Source: Alphaproteobacteria bacterium
GTDB taxonomy: Bacteria; Pseudomonadota; Alphaproteobacteria; ATCC43930; CGMCC-115725
Length of the DNA stretch: 64,000 nucleotides
Direction: 5' to 3'
NCBI GenBank assembly: GCA_028871455.1
Contig: JAGWNF010000001.1
Span: 232,349 to 296,348, forward strand
Below, piece after piece: positions 1 through 7,146 of this stretch. The notes beneath the pieces are model-generated. The model did no database searches. It saw only the letters and a program-made list of their open reading frames with translations, and was not told the DNA's origin. The first letter of the stretch is position 1. Each line of letters starts with the position of its first letter. The position numbers and the translations under genes were made by a program.

Positions 1-187
1 CCGACTGGCGCGCCGGAACATGCTGCGGCCGTGGACCGACGAGCAACGCCGGGCGCAACTCGTCAAGCGCGGCCGCTACGTCGAGTTCAACCTGCTTTAC
101 GACCGCGGCACGCTGTTCGGCCTCAAGACCGGCGGCAACGCCGAAGCGATCCTGATGTCACTGCCGCCCGTCGTACTGTGGCCTTAG
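1..187 (+). CDS. hemF: Oxygen-dependent coproporphyrinogen III oxidase, C-terminal fragment
   Basis: Only the last 61 codons are present; the gene runs in from upstream of the window, with the reading frame starting at base 2. The readable tail contains [15 protein letters not shown] and [18 protein letters not shown], the highly conserved C-terminal signature of aerobic HemF, which converts coproporphyrinogen III to protoporphyrinogen IX using O2 in heme synthesis. The stop TAG (185-187) lies one base from the stop of the convergent MFS gene. An aerobic heme enzyme fits the aa3-type oxidase operon further along. Family assignment is secure; completeness cannot be judged. Confidence 0.93.
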   Translation, partial: RLARRNMLRPWTDEQRRAQLVKRGRYVEFNLLYDRGTLFGLKTGGNAEAILMSLPPVVLWP

Positions 188-188
188 C

Positions 189-1406
189 TCATGGGCGTTC
201 CTCCGGCGGCTTGCGGCCGCCGAAGCACGCCAGCAACAGCAGGTCGTAGACCGCCTTGATGCTGCCGGCGAGCAGCACCGGCCAGCCGAACGGCGATACC
301 GTCAGCAGCCAGCCGGCCAGCACCGGCGCCAGCGCCGCGGCGAGACTACGCGGCACCGCTGTCGCGCTCGCCGCCGCGGCGCGCTCGGCCGGAGTCACCA
401 CCGCCATGACATACGAGGTGCGCGTCGGCACATCCATTTGCGACAGCGACGAGCGCACCAGCCACAGCGCGACGGCGATCCACAATTTGGGAGCGAAGGC
501 CATTGCAACCAGGCACAGGTTCGACGGCAGGTGCGTGAACACCATCGTGTTGACGAGGCCGATGCGCGCGGCGATACGGCCGGCCGCCACATAGGATGCC
601 GCCGAGGCCAGGCCGCTCCAGAAGAAGATCGTGCCAGCAGTCGCGAGCGAGAGACCGAAGCGCTGGAAGAACCACAACGCGAGCAGAGACCGGACGATCA
701 GTCCGCCGCCGAAGGCATCGAGGCTGAACAGCGCGGCCAGGCCCAACACGACGTTGCGCGACGGGCCGAGCGGCGGCGCCGGCGTCTCCGCTTTCGGATC
801 GAGGCCGACCGGCAGGCGCCGGTACAGGTGATAGCTGGCGAGGCCGAGCAACGCGTAAAGGCCGAACATCCAGCGCAGCGCGTCGACGAGGTCGAGGCCA
901 AACCAGCCGCCGGCGGCCTCAGGCAGGCCCGCGGCGAGCGCGCCCAGCGCGCCCACCAGCGAACCGACGAGGCTGTAGACCACGAAGGCGCTGGTGCGTG
1001 CGCGCGCCGGCGCCGCTTCGGCAAGCAGGGCCTGCTCCAGCGGCAAGAACAGGCTCACGTCGCTCGTCGACGGATTGAGCGTGCCGCAGAACGCAATCAG
1101 CGCCAGCGGCCAGAAGCGCTCGAAGCCCGCAAAGCCGAGGCCGGTGCCGATCATCAGCAGCGTCGCGATCACCAGGAGCCGGCTGCGGCCGTAGCGATGG
1201 GCGGTGAAGCCGACCACGGTGGTGGCCGCCGCCGAGCCGATGAGCGTCACGGCCGCGATCAGGCCGATCTGGAAGGCGTCGAAGCCGAGCGCCTTCAAAT
1301 AGACCGGCAGCAGCAGGCTGACGAAGCCATCGCCGAAAGCGCGCAGGCCGCGCGCCCAATAGAGCGTCGTTGCAGCCGGCGCAACGTCCACAGGCAGGAT
1401 GCGCAC
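189..1406 (-). CDS. MFS transporter
   Basis: A 405-residue, strongly hydrophobic protein with about 12 predicted membrane spans in two halves, the usual MFS length. Near the N-terminus it reads RGLRAFGDGFVSLLLPVYL, and after the second span TAHRYGRSRLLV, which resembles the loop 2-3 motif of the major facilitator superfamily. The substrate cannot be inferred. The start is GTG at 1406; another in-frame GTG lies 15 nt downstream. It is the last gene of a minus-strand series and begins 7 nt after chrA ends, so it is probably co-transcribed with it. Its 3' end almost touches hemF. Confidence 0.8.
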   Translation of the reverse strand: MRILPVDVAPAATTLYWARGLRAFGDGFVSLLLPVYLKALGFDAFQIGLIAAVTLIGSAAATTVVGFTAHRYGRSRLLVIATLLMIGTGLGFAGFERFWPLALIAFCGTLNPSTSDVSLFLPLEQALLAEAAPARARTSAFVVYSLVGSLVGALGALAAGLPEAAGGWFGLDLVDALRWMFGLYALLGLASYHLYRRLPVGLDPKAETPAPPLGPSRNVVLGLAALFSLDAFGGGLIVRSLLALWFFQRFGLSLATAGTIFFWSGLASAASYVAAGRIAARIGLVNTMVFTHLPSNLCLVAMAFAPKLWIAVALWLVRSSLSQMDVPTRTSYVMAVVTPAERAAAASATAVPRSLAAALAPVLAGWLLTVSPFGWPVLLAGSIKAVYDLLLLACFGGRKPPEERP

Positions 1407-1413
1407 GACGCCG

Positions 1414-2625
1414 TTAGCTCAGCCGGGCCAGCGCCTCGCCGCCGAGCGCCCCCAGGATGACAACGGCCCAGGGCGGCACGCGGATCCGCAGCAGGACCAA
1501 GGCCGCAGCCGCGAAGGCGAGATCGCGCCAGTTGAACACCGCGCTGACGAAGACGGGCCGGTACAGCGCAGCCAATAACAGGCCGACGACCGCCGCGTTG
1601 ACTCCCTTGAGCGTCGACTGCATCGCCTGGTTGCGCCGCAGCTCGCTCCAGAATGGCAGAGTGCCCAGAATGAGCAGCGAGCCGGGCAGAAAGATGGCGA
1701 CAAGCGCGATCAAGCCGCCGATCAGGCCGCCGGGCGATGGCTGCATCGCCACGCCGAGAAACGCGGCAAAGGTGGACAGCGGTCCCGGCAGGGCCTGGGT
1801 CGCGCCATAGCCGGCGAGAAAAGTGTCCTGGCTCACCCAGCCCTTCGGCACCACGACGGCATCGAGCAGCGGTAGGATTAAATGGCCGCCGCCGAATACC
1901 AGCGAGCCAGACCGATAGAAGCCATCAAAGAGCTGCGCCGAGGTCGCATGTGTCGCCGCTGCCACCACGGGCGACAACGCGAGCAGGACACCAAACGCGA
2001 CGAGGGCGCCGATCGCGACGCCGCGCGACACCGGAGGCGCGAAATGCATGGTTGCGGCTCGCACATCGGTCGAGAGGAACAGCCGGCCGATCACCGCGCC
2101 GAACCCGATTGCCACGAACTGGCTCCAATTCGGCGGCAGCAGCAGCACGATCGCCGTCGCGGCCAGCGCCAGCACCCCGCGCGGCACGTCATTGGCGAGG
2201 CGCCGCGCCATCTGCCACACGGCCAGCGCCACGACGGCGACGGCAACCAGCATCAGGCCGTGCAGCCAGGCGGCGCCAGCAAGACTGCCGGCACGCGCGA
2301 CGCCGTAAGCAAAGCCGCCCATGATCAATGCCGAAGGCAGCGTGAAGCCGAGCCACGCGCAAAACGCGCCGAGCAGGCCGCCGCGCAACAGGCCGACGGC
2401 GAAGCCGAACTCGCTCGACGCCGGCCCCGGCAGGAACTGCGCCAATGCCAGCAGGTCGGCAAAGCCCGCTTCGTCGAGCCATCGTCGCTTGGCGATGAAC
2501 TCGGCGCGGAAATAGCCCATATGCGCAACCGGGCCGCCGAAGCAGGTCAGACCGAGCCGCAGGAAGACGCCGAGGATTTCGAGCGCCGAGGACCGCGCTT
2601 GTGCGGGTGCGGCAACGTCAGCCAT
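1414..2625 (-). CDS. chrA: Chromate efflux transporter, CHR family (long, two-domain form)
   Basis: The 403-residue membrane protein contains two homologous CHR domains. The N-terminal half has FGGPVAHMGYFRAEF followed by LALAQFLPGPASSE, and the C-terminal half has the matching FGGGHLILPLLDAVV and GATQALPGPLSTF. This duplicated arrangement is diagnostic of long-chain ChrA. Characterised members export chromate by proton-driven antiport and confer resistance, but many environmental homologues are untested, so chromate specificity is an inference. The ATG overlaps the end of the CCA-adding gene by 8 nt, suggesting translational coupling with a housekeeping gene rather than a dedicated resistance island. 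Confidence 0.88.
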   Translation of the reverse strand: MADVAAPAQARSSALEILGVFLRLGLTCFGGPVAHMGYFRAEFIAKRRWLDEAGFADLLALAQFLPGPASSEFGFAVGLLRGGLLGAFCAWLGFTLPSALIMGGFAYGVARAGSLAGAAWLHGLMLVAVAVVALAVWQMARRLANDVPRGVLALAATAIVLLLPPNWSQFVAIGFGAVIGRLFLSTDVRAATMHFAPPVSRGVAIGALVAFGVLLALSPVVAAATHATSAQLFDGFYRSGSLVFGGGHLILPLLDAVVVPKGWVSQDTFLAGYGATQALPGPLSTFAAFLGVAMQPSPGGLIGGLIALVAIFLPGSLLILGTLPFWSELRRNQAMQSTLKGVNAAVVGLLLAALYRPVFVSAVFNWRDLAFAAAALVLLRIRVPPWAVVILGALGGEALARLS

Positions 2626-3820
2626 GGATGCGCCGCTTCAGCTCGGCGCGGCATTGCGCCGTCGTCGCGCGGAAACCGCTCTCGATCCACCAGGCTTCGA
2701 GCGCGGCCAGTAGTTCGCCGATGGCCGGTCCGGGTGCGACGCCAGCGGCCACCAGGTCGCGCCCCCGCAGCGGAAAGCGCGGTGCCTTCCAATTCTTCGC
2801 CAGCATCAGCAGCGGCGCGATGTTGTGCCTCCCGCTGGTTGCCGCCGCCAGCAGCACATGATCGCGATAGAGCTCGGTGCCCCAGCGATAGAGCGCGCGC
2901 CGCTGCGCCGCACGGTCGCCGCGCAACTCGGCCGGCGGCCGTGTGCACATCGCTATCAGCCGGTCGCGCTGGGCGCCGGCCAGCTTCAGGCGCTCGGCCA
3001 CCGCCGCCGGATCGCGAACGATCAGCGCAGCAAGGCGCCGGATCGGATCGGGCTCGGGCTCGAGCGCGATCAGGCGACGCAACCGCGTCAGCGCGCCGGC
3101 TTCGGGCAACAGCACCTGCAGCACGCCGTCGGCGCGCATCAGCCGGAGCGCCGGCAGCGGCTCCGGGGCCGCCAGCAGCTTCAGCAGCTCCGCGGCGACG
3201 CGCTCGGCCGAGAGTGTCGGCAGCAAGGGCGCCGCCTCGCGGCAAGCCACGCGCGCAGCGCGGTCGCCGGTGTCGCGTCCGAAATATGCGAAGAAGCGGT
3301 AGAAGCGCAGCAGACGCAGCACATCCTCATGGATGCGCGTCGCCGGATCGCCGACGAAGCGCACGCGGCCGGCTTTGAGGTCGGCGAGGCCGCCGACATA
3401 GTCGTAAAGCGCGCCGCCGGTGTCGAGCGACAGCGCGTTCATGGTGAAGTCGCGGCGCCGTGCATCGCCTTCCCAGTCGGCATCGAAAGCCACCTTGGCA
3501 TGCCGGCCGTAGGTCTCGACATCGCGGCGCAGCGTGGTGATCTCGAAATGGCGTTTGGGCGTCGCCGCAGTCACCGTGCCGTGCGCGATTCCGGTCGGCA
3601 CCGCCCTGATGCCGGCCGCGGTCAGCCGCTCCATCACGGCTTCGGGCTTCAGCGGCGTGGCGATATCAATGTCGATCACCGTCCGACCGAGCACCGCGTC
3701 GCGCACCGCCCCGCCGACGAATCGCGGCGCCGCGTCCGGTGCCGTCAGCGCGCGCATTACACGCCGCGTCGCCGCTTCGCGCATCCACGGCGGATTGATC
3801 CGGCGGCTCGCGGTCATCAA
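2618..3820 (-). CDS. cca: CCA tRNA nucleotidyltransferase
   Basis: This 400-residue protein belongs to the class II polynucleotide adenylyltransferase/CCA-adding family. Early in the protein is FVGGAVRDAVLGR followed by DIDIATPLKPEAV, the nucleotidyltransferase G-G-x-V-R-D and D-x-D signature that binds the two catalytic metals. Downstream, RRRDFTMNALSLD and LRLLRFYRFFAYFGR match the conserved neck region that recognises ATP and CTP. The product adds or repairs the 3' CCA end of tRNAs. The length is typical of alphaproteobacteria. The start overlaps the stop of the upstream DUF6111 gene as ATGA, so translation is coupled. Confidence 0.92.
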   Translation of the reverse strand: MMTASRRINPPWMREAATRRVMRALTAPDAAPRFVGGAVRDAVLGRTVIDIDIATPLKPEAVMERLTAAGIRAVPTGIAHGTVTAATPKRHFEITTLRRDVETYGRHAKVAFDADWEGDARRRDFTMNALSLDTGGALYDYVGGLADLKAGRVRFVGDPATRIHEDVLRLLRFYRFFAYFGRDTGDRAARVACREAAPLLPTLSAERVAAELLKLLAAPEPLPALRLMRADGVLQVLLPEAGALTRLRRLIALEPEPDPIRRLAALIVRDPAAVAERLKLAGAQRDRLIAMCTRPPAELRGDRAAQRRALYRWGTELYRDHVLLAAATSGRHNIAPLLMLAKNWKAPRFPLRGRDLVAAGVAPGPAIGELLAALEAWWIESGFRATTAQCRAELKRRIHG

Positions 3821-4077
3821 TGCCCACCCGGTGGCATGATCTGGCCCGGCACGAGGCGACCGCTCTCAACGTGCGGTGGCACGTAGGTACCCGTGCGCGA
3901 GCCGGACCCGACGCCGATGACCACCAGTGCGACCGCCGCGGCGACGAGGCCGCCGACGATGAGCCACGTCCATGGCGCGCCGCGCTCACCGACGCGACCG
4001 ATGGTGTAAAGCCAGAGGAAATAGATCGCGGTTGGAGCGAGGAGCGGCAACAGGATGGTGAGCGCCACCCGGATCAT
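3817..4077 (-). CDS. DUF6111 family small membrane protein
   Basis: An 86-residue protein. Residues 4-24 form a hydrophobic span (LTILLPLLAPTAIYFLWLY) and a second span follows an arginine/glutamate-rich loop (about residues 36-58). The C-terminus is soluble and Pro/Gly-rich. I recognise this as the DUF6111-type protein that in alphaproteobacteria sits between the CoA pyrophosphatase and the CCA-adding enzyme; it has no known function. The stop overlaps the cca start by 4 nt and the start is 7 nt after the Nudix gene. Confidence 0.75.
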   Translation of the reverse strand: MIRVALTILLPLLAPTAIYFLWLYTIGRVGERGAPWTWLIVGGLVAAAVALVVIGVGSGSRTGTYVPPHVESGRLVPGQIMPPGGH

Positions 4078-4084
4078 GGCGGGT

Positions 4085-4744
4085 TCACCGACCCAGCACC
4101 TCGGAAAGATTGACCAAAATGCCCGCGGTCGCGCCCCAGATATAGCGGTTCTCGTAGGGCAGCACGAAGAAGGTGCGCACGCCGTTCTTCAGCTCGCGCG
4201 TTTCACGGCGATGATTGGCACGATCGACGACGAAGGCCAGCGGCACTTCGAACACGTCTGTCACCTCGCTGGGATCGGGCGCGAGCGCCAAAGGCGGCGC
4301 AAGCAGCGCCACCACCGGCACGATCTCGAATCCGGTGCCGGTGATATAGGTGTCGAGGCGGCCAATCACTTGGGCGCGGTCGGCGGAGAGCCCGATCTCC
4401 TCGCGCGTCTCGCGCAAAGCGGCGGCGACCGCGTCGGTATCGACCGGCTCGACCTGGCCGCCGGGCAACGAGATTTGGCCGGCATGGGCGTTCAAGTTCT
4501 CGTGGCGCTGGGTGAGCAGAACCGTGAGGCCCTCGGTACGGTCGACAATCGGTACCAGCACAGCGGCCGGTCGCAGGCCCGGCGGCAGCTTGACGTCGGG
4601 GTTCAGAATGTGGTCGCCGCGTACCTGCTCGGTATCGAACGAGCGCAGGCCCGGTTGGTACGCGCCAAAGCGTTGGCGCACCGCCGCAGCGGTCAGCGCA
4701 TCGGACTGAGTGTGTCGAGCGGAAAGAATTTTGCGCTGCTCCAT
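4085..4744 (-). CDS. CoA pyrophosphatase, Nudix hydrolase
   Basis: The 219-residue protein carries the Nudix box: SLPGGQVEPVDTD followed by AAALRETREEIGLSAD, giving the G-x5-E-x7-R-E-x-x-E-E-x-G metal-binding signature. The pattern and length fit the NudL/CoA pyrophosphatase group, which splits coenzyme A into 4'-phosphopantetheine and 3',5'-ADP. The first ATG (4744) lies inside the upstream DUF1285 gene, a 52-nt overlap; an in-frame GTG about 20 codons downstream, at VRQRFG, is a possible alternative start. The order DUF1285-Nudix-DUF6111-cca is conserved in many alphaproteobacteria. Confidence 0.85.
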   Translation of the reverse strand: MEQRKILSARHTQSDALTAAAVRQRFGAYQPGLRSFDTEQVRGDHILNPDVKLPPGLRPAAVLVPIVDRTEGLTVLLTQRHENLNAHAGQISLPGGQVEPVDTDAVAAALRETREEIGLSADRAQVIGRLDTYITGTGFEIVPVVALLAPPLALAPDPSEVTDVFEVPLAFVVDRANHRRETRELKNGVRTFFVLPYENRYIWGATAGILVNLSEVLGR

Positions 4745-5238
4745 ACGCCGAACGACGTCTTGCCTCCGACTTGTTCTTCGCGGCCCAAATCCACGAGCTC
4801 GTAGAATGCCGGCCGGGCTATCCGCGCTTCCAGCCCGCCGCGGACTAAAATATAGGGTACCGGCGTGCGCGTAACCACGTCCTCGGCAATGCGCAGCGGA
4901 TGTGCCGCGTCGAGGGTCACAATGTCGTCAACATTTGTGCGAAAGACCAAGCGCTGGCGCGGGCCGGAATCCTTGACGGCCAACGCCACGACGATGAAAG
5001 GCGCGTCCTCGACCGTGATACGGCCACGCTCGGCTGGCGTCACCAGCCAATATAGCCCGTCCGTGTCGCGCTCCAGCACGCGGCTGAACAGCCGAACCAG
5101 CGCAATCCGGTGGATTGTGGAGCCGCGATAGAACCAGCTACCATTGCGGTCGATGCGGATGCCGAAGTTGCCACGGCCGCGCGGCATCACTGCCTCCGCT
5201 GCCAGGCGCGTGAGTCCGGAAGATGAGGCCTTGTCCAT
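4693..5238 (-). CDS. DUF1285 domain-containing protein
   Basis: About 181 residues if translation begins at MDKASSSG (5238); an in-frame ATG four codons upstream (5250) is equally possible. The frame stays open to 5436, but that would run through the moxR start, so I reject it. The segment IRIDRNGSWFYRGSTI HRIALVRLFSRVL (written here in two pieces) and the later YWLVTPAERGRI are typical of DUF1285, a two-subdomain soluble fold of unknown function. It is transcribed divergently from moxR with only 30 bp between starts, so their promoters must overlap. It heads the Nudix-DUF6111-cca-chrA series. Confidence 0.8.
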   Translation of the reverse strand: MDKASSSGLTRLAAEAVMPRGRGNFGIRIDRNGSWFYRGSTIHRIALVRLFSRVLERDTDGLYWLVTPAERGRITVEDAPFIVVALAVKDSGPRQRLVFRTNVDDIVTLDAAHPLRIAEDVVTRTPVPYILVRGGLEARIARPAFYELVDLGREEQVGGKTSFGVWSSAKFFPLDTLSPMR

Positions 5239-5257
5239 GACCGTCCGCATCCGCAAC

Positions 5258-5262
5258 AGGAG
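5258..5262 (+). promoter_or_regulatory. Ribosome binding site fixing a TTG start for moxR
   Basis: AGGAG lies 6 nt before TTG at 5269. No better-placed ATG or GTG exists in this frame, and the resulting N-terminus (MSTTESAV) runs straight into the MoxR fold. This makes TTG the likely start codon. Confidence 0.65.
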
Positions 5263-5268
5263 TGCCCG

Positions 5269-6276
5269 TTGAGCACCACCGAATCGGCCGTCTCGAACGC
5301 CGGCGCCGATCTCGCGCGCGAGATCGAGGCGCTGGGGGCGCGTCTCGCCGCCGTGCGGCAACGCATCGGCCGCGTCATCTTCGGCCAGGCCGAGGTGATC
5401 GATCAAGCGTTGATCACCCTCTTGGCCGGCGGGCACGCGCTATTGATCGGCGTGCCGGGCCTGGCGAAGACCCGGCTGGTCGAGACGCTCGGCACCGTGC
5501 TCGATCTCGATGACAAGCGTGTGCAGTGCACGCCCGACCTGATGCCCGCCGACATCATCGGCTCCGAGGTGCTGGAGGAAACTGAGAATGGCCGGCGCAG
5601 TTTCCGTTTCATTCCGGGGCCAGTGTTCTGCCAGCTGCTGATGGCCGACGAGATCAATCGGGCGAGTCCGCGGACCCAGTCGGCGCTGCTGCAGGCAATG
5701 CAGGAAGGTCGCGTCTCGGTTGCCGGCCAATACCATCCGCTGCCCCGGCCGTTTCACGTGCTGGCAACGCAGAATCCGCTCGAGCAGGAAGGCACTTATC
5801 CGCTGCCCGAGGCGCAGCTCGATCGCTTCCTGCTGCAGATCGATGTCGGCTATCCCGATCTCGAGGCCGAGCGCCGGATGCTGATCGCGACCACGGGCAT
5901 CGCGGAGGAAGCCGCCGCGCCGGTACTCAACGCCGCCGAGTTGCTCGCGGCGCAGCGGTTGGTGCGGCGCGTACCGGTCGGCGACAGCGTCGTCGAGGCG
6001 ATCCTCACGCTGGTGCGGTCGGGCCGACCCGACAGCAGCGCCGATGCGGCTCAGAAGCACATCGCCTGGGGGCCCGGACCGCGCGCTAGCCAGGCGCTGA
6101 TGCTCGCCGCCCGGGCGCGCGCTTTGCTCGATGGACGGTTGGCGCCGTCGGTCGACGACGTGCTGGCGCTGGCGCATCCGGTCCTGCGCCACCGCATGGC
6201 GCTCACCTTCGCCGCGCGCGCCGACGGCGTCGGCATGGCGCAAGTCATTGACCGGCTGCTGGATCCGTTGCGCTGA
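5269..6276 (+). CDS. MoxR family AAA+ ATPase
   Basis: A 335-residue cytoplasmic AAA+ ATPase. Walker A is GVPGLAKT (residues 61-68), Walker B is LLMADE (123-128), and the sensor/arginine finger region reads ATQNPLEQEGTYPLPEAQL, the classic MoxR signature. The C-terminal part is the AAA lid. MoxR proteins act as chaperones or remodellers for partner proteins containing von Willebrand A-like domains, which are encoded just downstream here. The stop and the next start share one base (TGATG at 6274-6278), indicating strict coupling. The native client is not known. Confidence 0.93.
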   Translation: MSTTESAVSNAGADLAREIEALGARLAAVRQRIGRVIFGQAEVIDQALITLLAGGHALLIGVPGLAKTRLVETLGTVLDLDDKRVQCTPDLMPADIIGSEVLEETENGRRSFRFIPGPVFCQLLMADEINRASPRTQSALLQAMQEGRVSVAGQYHPLPRPFHVLATQNPLEQEGTYPLPEAQLDRFLLQIDVGYPDLEAERRMLIATTGIAEEAAAPVLNAAELLAAQRLVRRVPVGDSVVEAILTLVRSGRPDSSADAAQKHIAWGPGPRASQALMLAARARALLDGRLAPSVDDVLALAHPVLRHRMALTFAARADGVGMAQVIDRLLDPLR

Positions 6277-7142
6277 TGGCCGAGACGGCGCTCCGTCACC
6301 GCGCCGAAGCAGCATCGCTTGCGCTGCCGCCGCTCCTGATCGCGGCCGAGCGCGTTGCCGCCGCCGTCGTCCAAGGCACGCACGGGCGCCGGCGCACCGG
6401 TCAGGGCGAGACCTTTTGGCAGTTCCGCCGCTACGAGCCGAGCGATCCGATCGGCCGCATCGACTGGCGCGAGACCGCCAAAACGCAGCACGTCTACGTA
6501 CGCGAGACCGAATGGGAGGCAGCGCAGAGCGTCTACCTCTGGCGCGATGGTTCGCCATCGATGGATTACGCGTCGGAAACCAATCTGCCGACCAAACGCG
6601 CACGGGCTGATCTGTTGACGCTTGCGTTCGCGGCCCTGCTTGTGCGCGGCGGCGAGCGCGTCACCATGATGGGTTCGGGCCTGGCACCCACGTATGGCCG
6701 GGCCATGCTTGACCGCCTAGCGTTGCTGCTCGAGCGCGCCGGCGGCGGCGCCGATCTGCCGGCGTATGAAAAACTGCCGCGTTACGGGCAGGTGGTCTGG
6801 TTCGGCGACCTGCTAGCGCCGCTCGATGCGACTGCGGCGTTGGTCCTGCGTTATGCCGATGCCGGCCTTAAAGGTCACCTGCTGCAGATTCTCGATCCAG
6901 CCGAAGAGAGCCTGCCCTTCGCCGGCCGCGTGCGCTTCGAGGGCTTGGAGCAGGACGAAAGGCCGTTAATCATCAGCCGTGTCGAGTCGATCCGCGCCGC
7001 CTATGCCGAGCGCCTACAACGCCACCGTGACGGTCTGGCAGCGCTGGCGCGCGGCGTCGGCTGGACCTTCGCGACCCATCGCACCGACCATCCGCCCCAG
7101 CACGCGCTGCTCGGCCTCTACCGGACCCTGACGGAGCGCTAG
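6276..7142 (+). CDS. DUF58 domain-containing protein (MoxR partner)
   Basis: A 288-residue soluble protein. Residues near 35-80 include RTGQGETFWQFRRYEPSDP and RIDWRETAKTQHVYVRE, the conserved DUF58 core that nearly always accompanies MoxR. It is followed by a vWA-like segment with DGSPSMDY, a recognisable though slightly altered metal-site (DxSxS) motif. There is no membrane anchor, unlike longer DUF58 proteins. It is assumed to be a client or adaptor of the MoxR ATPase. It sits 4 nt upstream of the DUF4159 gene. Confidence 0.88.
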   Translation: MAETALRHRAEAASLALPPLLIAAERVAAAVVQGTHGRRRTGQGETFWQFRRYEPSDPIGRIDWRETAKTQHVYVRETEWEAAQSVYLWRDGSPSMDYASETNLPTKRARADLLTLAFAALLVRGGERVTMMGSGLAPTYGRAMLDRLALLLERAGGGADLPAYEKLPRYGQVVWFGDLLAPLDATAALVLRYADAGLKGHLLQILDPAEESLPFAGRVRFEGLEQDERPLIISRVESIRAAYAERLQRHRDGLAALARGVGWTFATHRTDHPPQHALLGLYRTLTER

Positions 7143-7146
7143 GGCC

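Noticed and set aside
1882-3378. 498-codon open frame opposite chrA and cca
   Set aside because: Shadow frame; extremely Arg/Ala-rich with no recognisable features.
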